Shown: positions 52,079 through 62,096, numbered from the stretch's first letter. The stretch is 64,000 nucleotides of DNA from Akkermansiaceae bacterium (GCA_905182405.1 CAJJBQ010000001.1:496001-560000), one strand, 5' to 3'. Made by a program: numbers and translations. The notes: a model not told the origin generated them from the sequence alone.

Positions 52079-53338
52079 ATGAAACGTTGGATTTCACCGC
52101 TGGCCACCTTGTTAATGGCAATTCCCTTGATGGGACTCGAAACCTGGCCTCGTTTCCGGGGTGAGGATGGACGCGGGGTGTCGGATGCGAAGGTGCCTAC
52201 GGATTTTGGGCAGGACACTTTGAAATGGTCGGTGCCCTTGGCCGGGCCGGGATCTAGTTCTCCCGTGATTTGGGAAGACGCTTTATTTGTCACCGGAGAA
52301 GACCGTGAAAAAGGAACGGTTGCCCTGATTTGTCTCGATGCCAAATCGGGAAAGTCGCGCTGGTCTCAGTCCTTGCAGGTAGGAAGTTATCATATGCACC
52401 GCTTCAATAACACGGCGGCTGCGTCTCCGGCGGCCAGCGCGGACGTGGTTGTCGCGAGCTGGTTCGATGGTGCGAAAAAGGTCGCGATGCTTACGGCGTT
52501 CGATCATGCCGGAAAGCGGCTTTGGGATTATAACGTGGGAGCCTTCAAAGGACAGCATGGTGTGAATATTCATGTCGATATTACTGAGGGACGCGTCATT
52601 TTTGGCCACCTCCACCAAGGGGATGCTTATCTTGCGGCTCTCGATGCGAAGAGCGGCAAGGAGATTTGGAAGACGCCTTGTCCGGGGGATAAAACAAGCT
52701 ATGTTACACCTTTGGTCCGCAAGGTGGACGGCGGAAAAGAAGTGGTTGTCTCCAGTCAAAGCATGGGAGTGGCCGGATTCGACTTTGCCACCGGAAAACA
52801 ACGCTGGGTTCTTCCCGGGGTGATGAAACAGCGGACCATCGTGTCGCCCATCAATGTTCTTAGTGGATCGGGACGCAACGAGACCCTGATCGCGGTGGGA
52901 TGTAAGACCGGAGTCTATTTTGCGATGCGACCTCCGGAGTCTGCCGAAGGTGAGATTACAAGATCAGCCATCGTCTGGAGCATGAAAGGCAATACGCCCT
53001 ACGTTCCCACGCCAATTTCCAATGGTAAAACCGTTTTTGCAGTTTCCGATGGAGGCGTTTTGAGTGCGCTGAACGCAGCGGATGGGAAAGAGAAGTGGAA
53101 GGAAAAGCTGATGGGCAACTTTTATGCCTCTCCGTTGATCATTGGTGGGAATCTCTATTGTTTTTCAAGGGAGGGAGAAATGATCGTTGCCTCCGTCGCT
53201 GATGGCTACAAGGAACTCTCCCGCAGTCGATTGGAGATTGGTCCGGAAGCGGAGTGGGCGGACGCTACCCCGGCGGTTGCGCACGATTGTCTCTTTGTTC
53301 GAATCGGTGCGCGGCTCGATTGCTACGGTAATCCGTAA
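52079..53338 (+). CDS. Exported PQQ-like beta-propeller protein
   Basis: 419 aa from ATG 52079 with a signal peptide (MKRWISPLATLLMAIPLMGL). It opens ETWPRFRGEDGRGVSDAKVP, a common start of these proteins, and then has blades such as ICLDAKSGKSRWSQSL, FDHAGKRLWDYNVGAF, AALDAKSGKEIWKTPCPG and LNAADGKEKWKEKL. No PQQ catalytic site is evident. Third such protein in the window, so these probably have specialised envelope roles. It is followed by an A/T-rich hairpin. Confidence 0.85.
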   Translation: MKRWISPLATLLMAIPLMGLETWPRFRGEDGRGVSDAKVPTDFGQDTLKWSVPLAGPGSSSPVIWEDALFVTGEDREKGTVALICLDAKSGKSRWSQSLQVGSYHMHRFNNTAAASPAASADVVVASWFDGAKKVAMLTAFDHAGKRLWDYNVGAFKGQHGVNIHVDITEGRVIFGHLHQGDAYLAALDAKSGKEIWKTPCPGDKTSYVTPLVRKVDGGKEVVVSSQSMGVAGFDFATGKQRWVLPGVMKQRTIVSPINVLSGSGRNETLIAVGCKTGVYFAMRPPESAEGEITRSAIVWSMKGNTPYVPTPISNGKTVFAVSDGGVLSALNAADGKEKWKEKLMGNFYASPLIIGGNLYCFSREGEMIVASVADGYKELSRSRLEIGPEAEWADATPAVAHDCLFVRIGARLDCYGNP

Positions 53339-53368
53339 ATTTTGACTGATAGACCCCTAGATTAGAAT

Positions 53369-53389
53369 ATCAAATATCTTTGATTATTT
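53369..53389 (+). terminator. Weak terminator candidate
   Basis: Stem ATCAAA / TTTGAT with a 4-base loop, then TATTTTT. It lies 31 bases after the beta-propeller stop. Confidence 0.35.
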
Positions 53390-53453
53390 TTGGCGAAACT
53401 AAGATCGCGGTGCGCCGAAATTACGTTAATTTTCCTCCAAATCTTTGAGGAAA

Positions 53454-53654
53454 ATGGGCCGACAGTCATGTTCTGAAATCACGCGATGGCGCAGACTGCT
53501 TTATTGCGGTCTTCTATCCGCGAGTGTTTTCGTTTCGTCCTGTGAATCGAGGAGGCAGAAGGCGCTGAACCTGGTTGCAGACCGAGGGGTGATTGTTACC
53601 GAAGAGGCGCTTTTTGAGGCGATAGAGGGCAAGGACGTGGAGATCCAACCCTAA
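53454..53654 (+). CDS. Short lipoprotein, probably truncated ankyrin-type
   Basis: 66 aa from ATG 53454 (an in-frame ATG at 53445 is also possible). A basic N-terminus is followed by LLSASVFVSSC, a lipobox-like site. The remainder (ALNLVADRGVIVTEEALFEA, IEGKDVEIQP) looks like the beginning of an ankyrin repeat and stops before the first repeat is complete. It is either a small lipoprotein or the stub of a larger gene, 51 bp upstream of the ABC exporter. Confidence 0.4.
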   Translation: MGRQSCSEITRWRRLLYCGLLSASVFVSSCESRRQKALNLVADRGVIVTEEALFEAIEGKDVEIQP

Positions 53655-53705
53655 GGGATAAGGCTGGAGCTTCCGGGGCGGCCTGATAGCTTCGTCCACG
53701 TCTGG

Positions 53706-55439
53706 ATGAAGCGCTTTCGCCCTTATTTTAAATACTTCCGCCCGGTGCGTCTGCACTTTATTGGCGGAATCTTAGCAGGCCTCCTTTATGCTGTCGCCAC
53801 CGGAGCCGGTATTCCGCTCGCGTCCAAGGTCGTCTTTCCGATGCTCTTCCCGAGCAAGGAGGGAACCAATAAGGACATCGGCGAATATCTTCAGGCCATG
53901 AAAGACTGGCTCGGCGAGCTGAGCCCGGACCATCTGCTTCTCGTCACTTGTATGTGGCTGCCTTTCGTATTCTTGCTTCGGGCGATTGGTGGCTATTTCA
54001 ATGCTTACCTCATCAACTACGTCGGCTACCGCGTGGTCGAGGGCATCCGCCACCAGGCCTTCGCTCGTATTCAGGCTCTTCCTGTTTCCTTCTTCCATCG
54101 TTTCCGCTCCGGCGATCTCCTTGCGCGCCTGACCGGTGATGCCGAGATCCTCCGCCAAGTTGTTTCCCAGGTGAGCGCTGATATTATCAAGCAGCCGGTG
54201 ACTCTGCTGGCGGCGGTCGCCTTTCTCGTCAACGAGGCTATTTCAAACGATGGAAACTTTGTCGTGATCATCGCGCTCATCACCGTGCCGCTCTGTGTCT
54301 TTCCGATCCGCCTCGCTGGTAAGAAGCTTGCCCGCCGGGCGCAGGAGCTTCAAAACACTGCGGGAGATCTCAGTGGTCAGCTTGCGGAGAGCCTTCAAGC
54401 CCCTCTCGAAATCCGAGCTTATAATTTGCAGGAAACTACTCTCAATAAATTCCGGGAGAAGGTGAACGAGCTCATCCACTACTCGATGAAGGTGATTAAG
54501 TATCGCCAGTTCATCTCTCCCGCAGTGGAGGTGGTTGCCGTTTCGGGTTTCACGCTCGCGCTCTATCTCGGAGTGGGGAAGAACCTCACGCTTGAGAGCT
54601 TCATGGCCATCGGAGTCGCGCTCTACATGACTTACGATCCGGTGAAAAAGCTGGGAAATGTCAACAGCCTCCTTAAGCAGGGAGAGGCCGCGCTGGATCG
54701 CATTGAAAGTATTTTTGAAGCAAAGGATGAGCTCGTCGATAGCCCCTCTGCGAGTGTCCCCGCGAATTTCGAGGGTTGTCTCGAGTTCAGCGATGTCCGC
54801 TTCTCCTACGGAAAAGAGGAAATCCTTAAAGGCGTGACCACCTCGGTGAAAGCGGGTGAGTGCGTCGCGCTCATCGGCCCCAGCGGTGCGGGCAAATCGA
54901 CCTTTTTCCAGCTCATTCCGCGCTTTTACGATGTCACCTCGGGCTCAGTCTCGATCTCCGGTCTCGATGTGCGGGAGTGGAAAAAGAAAGAGCTTCGGGA
55001 CCACATCGCCGTCGTCTCTCAAACTTCGATCCTTTTCAGCGGGACGATTCGTGAAAACATCCTCCTCGGTCGAGCCGGAGCCACTGAGGCGGAAGTCGAG
55101 GACGCCGCACGGAAGGCGAATGCCCACGACTTCATCCTTGAGCAGGAGTTCGGCTACGAAACCGCCGTTTCAGAAAAAGGCACCAGCCTCTCCGGAGGCC
55201 AGCGTCAGCGCGTTGCCATCGCAAGAGCCTTTCTCAAAGACGCCCCGATCCTTCTTCTCGATGAAGCGACCAGTGCGCTCGATAACGAGAGCGAGGCAAA
55301 AATCCAAGAAGCACTCAGCCAGCTTGTCAAAGGCCGCACGACTCTTCTCATCGCCCATCGCCTGAGCACGACCAAGATCGCGGATCGCGTGATCGAGTTT
55401 GACCGCGGGCAGATTATTTCCGAGCGGGTGGAGGCATAA
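53706..55439 (+). CDS. MsbA-type ABC exporter
   Basis: 577 aa half-transporter. Six-helix transmembrane domain at about 1-310 (start MKRFRPYFKYFRPVRLHFIG), then an ATPase: Walker A GPSGAGKST, signature TSLSGGQRQRVAIARAF, Walker B PILLLDEATSALD and H-loop LLIAHRLST. It functions as a dimer. Because LPS and glycan genes follow (55.6-64 kb), a lipid A or lipid-linked exporter role is likely, but multidrug export cannot be excluded. Confidence 0.93.
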   Translation: MKRFRPYFKYFRPVRLHFIGGILAGLLYAVATGAGIPLASKVVFPMLFPSKEGTNKDIGEYLQAMKDWLGELSPDHLLLVTCMWLPFVFLLRAIGGYFNAYLINYVGYRVVEGIRHQAFARIQALPVSFFHRFRSGDLLARLTGDAEILRQVVSQVSADIIKQPVTLLAAVAFLVNEAISNDGNFVVIIALITVPLCVFPIRLAGKKLARRAQELQNTAGDLSGQLAESLQAPLEIRAYNLQETTLNKFREKVNELIHYSMKVIKYRQFISPAVEVVAVSGFTLALYLGVGKNLTLESFMAIGVALYMTYDPVKKLGNVNSLLKQGEAALDRIESIFEAKDELVDSPSASVPANFEGCLEFSDVRFSYGKEEILKGVTTSVKAGECVALIGPSGAGKSTFFQLIPRFYDVTSGSVSISGLDVREWKKKELRDHIAVVSQTSILFSGTIRENILLGRAGATEAEVEDAARKANAHDFILEQEFGYETAVSEKGTSLSGGQRQRVAIARAFLKDAPILLLDEATSALDNESEAKIQEALSQLVKGRTTLLIAHRLSTTKIADRVIEFDRGQIISERVEA

Positions 55440-55653
55440 GCACCCAATAACTAGCCTTGACCGGGAATCTTCAATTTCCTAATCCAATAATATCTTAAAC
55501 AACTGTTGCTTTAAAATTAAAATGGAAAAGCATCGATAATCAAGGTAAGGACAAAGTTGTGATTGGCAAGATTCTGTATGTCAGCTGTGTCGAAAGGCAC
55601 GTGCTTTAATTGGCTGTAAGAGTAGGATAAGTTTTTAAAATCGTAGGTCGCTG

Positions 55654-57570
55654 ATGTCTCTCGTTAAGGACTCTCCTTCAAAAGCGCTTGGGCGTGGTAA
55701 ATTTTCTCCCGAAATCAATGGGTTGAGAGCGGTGGCCGTGATTGCGGTGATTATTTTTCACCTCGATGAGAGTTGGCTGCCTCTGGGTTACATCGGAGTA
55801 GATGTCTTCTTTGTCCTCTCTGGCTTTCTAATTACCAAGATTATCTTGAGAGAGATTGATATAGGGAAGTTTAAGATCAGTAATTTCATTACGCGTAGAA
55901 TTAAGAGAATTTTCCCGGCTCTCTTTGCAGTCCTCTGTGTCTCGTCACTTGTCGCGATCTTGGTATTCTCGAGTGCGGATCATCGCTCCTACTTTAGATC
56001 GCTCCGCTATGCAGCGGCCCAGGTATCGAACTTCTTCTTTGCTGAAAATAGTGAGTATTTTGATGTCTCTAATCAGTTTAAAGCACTCTTACACACTTGG
56101 TCGCTGGGCGTTGAAGAGCAGTTTTACCTCTTTTGGCCAATTCTTCTGATGCTCATTACCAAGCTCAGATGTCCACGCGTTCTTTTCTTTGGGCTCACGA
56201 TGGCCTCTTCGTTTGCGATCATGATTCACCTTCGGAAGGAAGAGGACTTTGCCTCCTTTTATATGGTCTATGCACGAGCGTGGCAGTTTGCGATGGGCGG
56301 GATCTTGACATCTCTTCTTCTCAAGAAAATATCGCGTAAGACTTGTGAGATTCTGGCCTTCATTAGTCTAGCTTGCCTTGTGGGGCCCTCGCTTTTCTAT
56401 TCCGCGGAAAAAGGCCAAGAGGTCTTGATGAGCATCATTATCTGCTTAGGAGTCTGCGGCATCATCTACGCATCTCAACATCATGCGACGATGGTGGGAA
56501 GGGTGCTCTCTCTCAAGCCGATGCTCTTCATTGGCGCGATTTCTTATTCTCTCTACCTCTGGCATTGGCCGGTCATCGTATTTTATAATTACATTCAGAA
56601 TATTAGCTTAACGAGCAAAGGGATTCTTGAGGAGGCTTCACTGGGGGTGATGGATCTCACCTTGATTTTGGGTTTATGTTTCGCCTTAGCGATTTTATCC
56701 TATCGGTGTATCGAGAATCGTTTTCGCTATATCGAATGTTCTCATAAAAAAGTCTTTATCTTCGCACTCGTTTGCATCGGGAGCTTCGCTGGGTTTGCGA
56801 AATTCCAACAAGAGGAATCAAAGAGCGCTTGGCGGGTGAGCGCCTTTTCTGAGGGCATGAATCTGGGAGATCTCGAGATCGAGCTTTCGCGGACATTTGA
56901 GAATGAGGAAGAGCACGAGGACATTCTCTTGATTGGAGACTCTCACGCAGAGCACTTCAGCCCCATGATTGAAGAGTGGGCTCAAGGGCATGGGCTTAAG
57001 CTGAAAACCCTCCATCGAGGAGGAACTCCACCCTTGATCTTGGCAAAAGATGATCACCCGTTTCTATCTTCCCGGGAAGTCTATTTCCAAGAGAGGGTGA
57101 TGAAATATCTCGAAAATAATCCGCATGTGGAGCACGTGATCTTAGCTGCGTGTCATGGGAGTTACTTAGAAAATCCTTCCTATGAGGAAGGCTTAGAGCA
57201 GGCCATCGCTTATCTCTTAGGGCAGAAAAAAAGAGTCTGTCTGATTGCTCAAGTGCCACCTCTTGAATCGTCTTTCTTAAAATACCTAGAGTTGACACAT
57301 CTTATGAATCATTTTTTTCCGAGGTCGATCTCGGTTGAAGAGCTCCTGACTTATGATCAAGACTTTGTAGATGAGAAGCTTCAGCCGATGCGTACTATTA
57401 TCGAGCGACTCGAGTCAAAGTTTCCCGCACTCTACGTGTGGCACCCGGAGGATCACATCCACACCGGAACGCATGAGGGAATTCCGTGTTACTCGGATGA
57501 TAATCACCTTAATATCCAAGGCGCGCGCTATCTCACTCCTTACTTCGATTATCCACTCGAAGCTGAGTAG
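55654..57570 (+). CDS. OafA-type membrane acyltransferase with C-terminal SGNH domain
   Basis: 638 aa. The N-terminal acyltransferase-3 domain spans about 15-370 with NGLRAVAVIAVIIFHLDESW, GYIGVDVFFVLSGFLIT, RRIKRIFPALF, TWSLGVEEQFYLFWP and about 10 helices. The C-terminal SGNH part spans about 400-638: LLIGDSHAEHF, then a late DDNHLN segment carrying the His. Such two-part enzymes transfer an acetyl group across the membrane and onto O-antigen, peptidoglycan or exopolysaccharide. Confidence 0.93.
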   Translation: MSLVKDSPSKALGRGKFSPEINGLRAVAVIAVIIFHLDESWLPLGYIGVDVFFVLSGFLITKIILREIDIGKFKISNFITRRIKRIFPALFAVLCVSSLVAILVFSSADHRSYFRSLRYAAAQVSNFFFAENSEYFDVSNQFKALLHTWSLGVEEQFYLFWPILLMLITKLRCPRVLFFGLTMASSFAIMIHLRKEEDFASFYMVYARAWQFAMGGILTSLLLKKISRKTCEILAFISLACLVGPSLFYSAEKGQEVLMSIIICLGVCGIIYASQHHATMVGRVLSLKPMLFIGAISYSLYLWHWPVIVFYNYIQNISLTSKGILEEASLGVMDLTLILGLCFALAILSYRCIENRFRYIECSHKKVFIFALVCIGSFAGFAKFQQEESKSAWRVSAFSEGMNLGDLEIELSRTFENEEEHEDILLIGDSHAEHFSPMIEEWAQGHGLKLKTLHRGGTPPLILAKDDHPFLSSREVYFQERVMKYLENNPHVEHVILAACHGSYLENPSYEEGLEQAIAYLLGQKKRVCLIAQVPPLESSFLKYLELTHLMNHFFPRSISVEELLTYDQDFVDEKLQPMRTIIERLESKFPALYVWHPEDHIHTGTHEGIPCYSDDNHLNIQGARYLTPYFDYPLEAE

Positions 57571-57578
57571 AATTAATA

Positions 57579-57602
57579 CCACTCGGAGGTCAAAAAGAGT
57601 GG
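57579..57602 (+). terminator. Hairpin between convergent genes
   Basis: Stem CCACTC / GAGTGG with a 12-base loop and a T-rich stretch a few bases later. It lies 8 bases after the acyltransferase stop, toward the convergent 57715-58941 gene. Confidence 0.4.
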
Positions 57603-57714
57603 AATGTAATTTTTATGTCATTCTCTGAATGAGCGCTTCGCTCCGGTTCTCTGGTATTGTTTAAAAGTTACCTTCACTTTGTTCTAGTTCCGTGCTTTTG
57701 AAGCTCTACTTGGT

Positions 57715-58941
57715 CTAAACAGATTTTTGAAAGCCTTTAGAAGTAGGCGTTCTGATTATGTTGGTGCTTTTCCCTAAAAGGTCTTTTGCCCAATGCTCAC
57801 CTAAAAGCACTCTCAGCGTCTCTCCTGATTCCATCGCATTATCGGTAGCATGAAGCACGACACGGTCTTGATGATGCCCAAGCTGCGTGTTGACCGCTTT
57901 CCGGATATTTCGCTTGATCAGTACATCCGTGTGCTCGACGTGAGGATATCGCTTTATCAATTTCTGACTGCTTAAGCCTCCAGGGACAGGGCCGGGAGAT
58001 TTCCTGTTTTGACAAATTAATGCTTCGACTGGATGAATCAGATCACGTGTGTATTTTTCGATCCAGTCTCCCCCACGAGTATGATTAATCAAGGCCACTT
58101 GCTGGTCTTTCGTGAGTGGGAAATCTTGTAAAACGGAAAACCTCTCGCCTACGAGCTTCTTTACCAAATTCTTCATCTCCTGGCCCTCACAGTCTGAACG
58201 GATAATGAAAACAGTGAGGTGCTTGGCCAATTCTGAGTCTTTTGCCATTTTCTGAGCTCGTTTATGGATCAGGGACTTGAGGTAAGTGTGTTCGTCAGGC
58301 CAGCGGATCATTAGGTCATAGGGCATTCCCCAGCCATGATCTCTTAAAAGTTGATCTAAGGAGGTGATGGAGATCGGATCTGGCAGCTGAATCGAAGCTA
58401 GAGTAGCCAATCGAATCAACTCGGCGGTATAATCACGACTCGCTGTGGTTTGATCTTCCTTAGGGTCAGATTCCAAGGGGATTCCAGATCGAGGGCCTTT
58501 GTGATAGCACATGTGGTAAGCGTAAGAATAGAAAGCATGTTTACCAATCAAATGGAAGTAGCCGTCTTCGTGCAAAATCGCATGATCAAGAAGCGAGAGT
58601 GCCTTTGCCGGTGGATAGTAGGGCATTCCCTGATAAGATGATCCAGATTGGCCCGAGACAGAATAAAAGTCGCATTTGATTTTTCCTGGGAAACGCCCGG
58701 CAATAATCCCGATTTTTTTAGCCTGATCATTTGAGATTAAATGATCCACATCATACTGGTAATTATTCTCATCTTGCGGAGTAATTGGAGTTTCACGATC
58801 CCAGCGCAAGATCACAGGGTTAATTCCTTCGTCGTATAGAGCTTTGTAGAATTCCTGAAGATTTCCACAGTAGTATCTGACTGTTCCGCCACGGGCTGAT
58901 GCAGCTGTATATCTAACTAGATTCGTTAAAGTTCGGATCAT
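57715..58941 (-). CDS. Hypothetical protein of the surface-glycan block
   Basis: 408 aa, soluble, A/T-richer than its neighbours. An N-terminal VILRWDRETPI and YQYDVDHLISNDQ pair resembles a minimal nucleotidyltransferase core (acidic D-x-D). The far C-terminus DRVVLHATDNAMESGETLRV has an H-x-T/S-D-N pattern I have seen in similar proteins of glycan clusters. No family is assigned. It follows the kinase gene on the same strand by 15 bp, so the two are probably cotranscribed. Lower GC suggests acquisition by transfer. Confidence 0.55.
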   Translation of the reverse strand: MIRTLTNLVRYTAASARGGTVRYYCGNLQEFYKALYDEGINPVILRWDRETPITPQDENNYQYDVDHLISNDQAKKIGIIAGRFPGKIKCDFYSVSGQSGSSYQGMPYYPPAKALSLLDHAILHEDGYFHLIGKHAFYSYAYHMCYHKGPRSGIPLESDPKEDQTTASRDYTAELIRLATLASIQLPDPISITSLDQLLRDHGWGMPYDLMIRWPDEHTYLKSLIHKRAQKMAKDSELAKHLTVFIIRSDCEGQEMKNLVKKLVGERFSVLQDFPLTKDQQVALINHTRGGDWIEKYTRDLIHPVEALICQNRKSPGPVPGGLSSQKLIKRYPHVEHTDVLIKRNIRKAVNTQLGHHQDRVVLHATDNAMESGETLRVLLGEHWAKDLLGKSTNIIRTPTSKGFQKSV

Positions 58942-58956
58942 ATGATAAATGAAGTA

Positions 58957-59733
58957 TCAGCAAGGGCGTAGGTTTTTCCGAGCACGCATGCCTTGGTGTT
59001 TTAAAAGTAATCGTAATACTCGTGAATGAAATAACTCAAAATCTAAATGATGATCAGAGGATGCATGTAATTTTCTCAGCCAGTTTCCTGTCAGGGATTC
59101 TTGCTCGGGATTTGGAGCCTTTTTTATGAAGAATGCGGCGAGGTGTTCCAAAAGCCATTCTTCGCGCGGGCTTACAAATTTTGCATATTGCCAGTCGATG
59201 ATAAACCATTCCTTTTTTGTTAGTAAGATATTTTCTTCTCGAGCGTCAAGATGATGTGCGCCTTTGTTATATAAAAGGGAAAGTGCGGGGAGGCATTTTT
59301 CTGCAGCTAACTCATAGGGTGTAGATTGGCTCATATTAAGAGCGTTGGAGGCATTGGAAATATCATTAAGGATAATTCCAGAGCGATATACTAAGCCGAA
59401 TTTTCGCTGCTCGATTAAGCCAAAGCATGCAGGAGTGAGAATTTCTAATTCGCTAGCCTTAACATAATTTAAGAATTCTCGATGCGCGAATTTTTTATGC
59501 CTAAGTCGGGAGGTGATTTTTCGAAGTGGAAATAATTTAAAGATAATTGGTGAGTCCTCAGCCTCGATGCGAACGACGAGACGTTGTCTGGCTTTCTTGA
59601 GAATATGGGTCTTCTCAAATTCTTTTCTTAAAGAATCACGAGTAATACGAATCAGCTTCTCTACTTGTTCAGGTTTCGTGCTTGGGAAAGGGGTGAAATA
59701 GGTCCCCTTATCTATTTTTTGTGAGATCAACAT
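58957..59733 (-). CDS. Small-molecule/lipopolysaccharide kinase, WaaP-like
   Basis: 258 aa. A lysine-containing N-lobe (IFKLFPLRKI), then a catalytic loop HHLDAREENILL (HxDxxxxN-type, with an Asp-Asn pair) and a metal-binding FIIDWQYA. This is the pattern of WaaP/Kdo-type or InaA-like kinases that phosphorylate LPS core sugars. A/T-rich like the next gene. Divergent from the fused kinase-glycosidase gene at 59958. Confidence 0.75.
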   Translation of the reverse strand: MLISQKIDKGTYFTPFPSTKPEQVEKLIRITRDSLRKEFEKTHILKKARQRLVVRIEAEDSPIIFKLFPLRKITSRLRHKKFAHREFLNYVKASELEILTPACFGLIEQRKFGLVYRSGIILNDISNASNALNMSQSTPYELAAEKCLPALSLLYNKGAHHLDAREENILLTKKEWFIIDWQYAKFVSPREEWLLEHLAAFFIKKAPNPEQESLTGNWLRKLHASSDHHLDFELFHSRVLRLLLKHQGMRARKNLRPC

Positions 59734-59957
59734 AGGGGTGAGGAGGGAAGAGAATCGGAAGGGCAGAGGGCTGCTGCTTAAGGTTTCATCTCACTGAGGG
59801 TTGCTGTCTCGCGAGAGGTCTGAAGTGGCTGACAGCTTTTGCCGTCTGGAAGATTCTATCCTATTTTTAATCTGTGAGGCAAGCAATGGCTTGGGGGCAC
59901 TCTGACTTAGGCGCTAAAAAAAATTGTCATCTAAGTACGATCTCATACTCTTCGCTC

Positions 59958-62096
59958 ATGGCAGAATGCGAAATTAAGGAGCAAGATTTTACAGGGGGTG
60001 CAGCAGAATCCTTTGGGAATCTTTTTGGTCCTGACGCAATCCGTGAATTAAGAGAAAAGATTTTCAGCAAGGAGAGTCAAGTGCTCTCAGAGGGGAGGCA
60101 CCGTGTGGTCGCGATCGATCTGGAGCATGATGGGCAGAGCTTGCCGGTGGTGGTCAAGGTCTTCGGGAAGCAAGGGGGCTGGAAAGATCGCTATGATCGC
60201 TCACGTGGGACAAAGGCCGCGCGCTCTTATCGCGCTGCCCGCTTTCTGCAAAAGCATGATGTGGGGACTCCTGAGCCGATTGCTTATATAGATCGGTGGG
60301 AGGGGTCTCGCTTGGTGGAGAGTTATTACTTTTCCCGTTACGTGACGGATTTGCGGAGTTTTAAGGATCACTTGTTACAGATTTATCGTGATCAGCCAGA
60401 GTGTGATCATTTTGTGGCGCTGATCACGCATGTCGCTCAGGCGATGCGGCGGATGCATGATGCTGGATTTGTGCATCATGACTTAGGGAATCAGAATATG
60501 GAATTTCGGCAGGGTTCAGGCTCTCATTGGGATCCCGTGCAGATTCTCGATCTGAACCGTGGGAGAATTTATGAGGAGCTCTCTGATGCGCATCGCGCGC
60601 TGGATTTTGCTCGGCTTCGCCTTCCTAGTAAATTTCTGGTGATTCTCTACCTGATGTATTGGGGGGAGAAGAAGCCTCCTGCGGCATTTGTGCGGGCGTT
60701 GGAGAAGCACCGCCGCCGCTTCCGGTGGTGGGCCATGAGTCGTAAGATGAGGCACCCTTTCAGAGGTCCTCCAAACCATGGCTACCCGGAGGTGCAGGAT
60801 ATTTGGATTTGGGACTCACAGTCTGCTCAGGCGGCGATCACGATGATGCGTCCTGAGCGCAAAAAGCATTACCCCCGCGGGAGGCACTTGGCGGTAGCGG
60901 CGGCGACGCTAAAATATGGTTTTGGGATTTGGAAAAAGTATCAGGAGGTTCTTCCGGAGGCATTTCAGAAAGAGGTGTCTCTTTCGGGTAAGATCGGGAT
61001 GTCGCTGGAGGCGTGTGATCTCGATGTCGATCGTCAGCTCGAATATTTAGAGCCTCTGGGAAAGATTCCAGTCTTGGTGAGATTTTGCCATCACGAGAGT
61101 GAAGATGTTTGGCTGAAGACGAGTGCGCTTGTTTCTGATCTACATGAGAAAGGGCATGATGTGATGCTCGCTCTTTTACAGGATCGGAAGGCGGTCACGG
61201 ACCCAGCTTCTTGGGCGCATTTTCTGAAATTTGTGATCTCTCGGACTGCGGGAAAAGTCTCGCTCATCGAGGTCTCGCACGCGGTGAATCGGATGAAGTG
61301 GGGCGTGCATTCTGCGAAGGAGCAAGGGCAGCTATGGGAGCCTCTCGTTCCGCTGATGAAGGAGTATCCGCAGCTTAAGATCTCTGGTCCTAGTTGTATC
61401 GATTTCGAGTATCACTATATCCTTTCAGCTTTGGAGGAGGTGCCAGAAGGGCTTCACTTCTCGGCTCTTTCTCATCATCTCTATGTCGATCGCCGCGGTG
61501 CTCCTGAGAATTTACAGGGGAAGTTTGGGACGGTAGAAAAGTGTGCGCTTTTAAAGGCGATCGCGATCCGTGCCAAGACGTGTGATTCGCGGGTTGTCGT
61601 CTCGGAGGTGAATTGGCCTCTCGAAGGGACTGGGATTTACTCGCCGGTCACTGCTTCTTTTCCGCGGCCAAATGAGCCGGAGCATGATCTCCATGTCTCG
61701 GCTGAGGACTACGGCTACTTCATGTTGCGCTACCTTGTCCTGACGCTTTGCTCAGGTTACGTGGATCAAGTGTTTTGGTGGCGGTTGGTGGCGCATGGAT
61801 TTGGGTTGGTGGATGAGCGCGCGGAGGGCGGTTGGCGAGGGCGGCCGGGGTTTGAGATGTTAGGTCACTTTTTGAAGCTTTTGGGATCGGCGAGGTTCGT
61901 GGAGAAGCTGGAGACGAGGGAGGATGTTTATGCGCTGCGCTTTGAGGCGGAAGGGCAGGAGGTGGTGATGGCGTGGTGCAATGGGGGCACGGACGCGGGT
62001 GAGCTGGGCTTCGAGTTCAGCAAAGTACTCGATGTTTATGGTGATCGGTCGGCGGATTTTGTGCTGAGCGATGCTCCGGTTTATTTGGTGCGGTAG
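59958..62096 (+). CDS. Fusion of a WaaP-like kinase and a glycosidase-like TIM barrel
   Basis: 712 aa from ATG 59958. Residues about 1-250 are a kinase: VVVKVFGKQGGWKDRYD, catalytic FVHHDLGNQNMEF and ILDLNRGRIYEE. Residues about 370-700 form a GH39/GH5-like barrel: DLHEKGHDVMLALLQDR, VSLIEVSHAVNRMKWG, HFSALSHHLYVDRRGAP, VVVSEVNWPLEGTGIYSP. VSEVNW provides a candidate nucleophile Glu, and the acid/base may be in IEVSHAVN. A combined role in modifying surface glycan is inferred. The upstream frame is open to 59874, but the ATG at 59958 fits better. Confidence 0.78.
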   Translation: MAECEIKEQDFTGGAAESFGNLFGPDAIRELREKIFSKESQVLSEGRHRVVAIDLEHDGQSLPVVVKVFGKQGGWKDRYDRSRGTKAARSYRAARFLQKHDVGTPEPIAYIDRWEGSRLVESYYFSRYVTDLRSFKDHLLQIYRDQPECDHFVALITHVAQAMRRMHDAGFVHHDLGNQNMEFRQGSGSHWDPVQILDLNRGRIYEELSDAHRALDFARLRLPSKFLVILYLMYWGEKKPPAAFVRALEKHRRRFRWWAMSRKMRHPFRGPPNHGYPEVQDIWIWDSQSAQAAITMMRPERKKHYPRGRHLAVAAATLKYGFGIWKKYQEVLPEAFQKEVSLSGKIGMSLEACDLDVDRQLEYLEPLGKIPVLVRFCHHESEDVWLKTSALVSDLHEKGHDVMLALLQDRKAVTDPASWAHFLKFVISRTAGKVSLIEVSHAVNRMKWGVHSAKEQGQLWEPLVPLMKEYPQLKISGPSCIDFEYHYILSALEEVPEGLHFSALSHHLYVDRRGAPENLQGKFGTVEKCALLKAIAIRAKTCDSRVVVSEVNWPLEGTGIYSPVTASFPRPNEPEHDLHVSAEDYGYFMLRYLVLTLCSGYVDQVFWWRLVAHGFGLVDERAEGGWRGRPGFEMLGHFLKLLGSARFVEKLETREDVYALRFEAEGQEVVMAWCNGGTDAGELGFEFSKVLDVYGDRSADFVLSDAPVYLVR

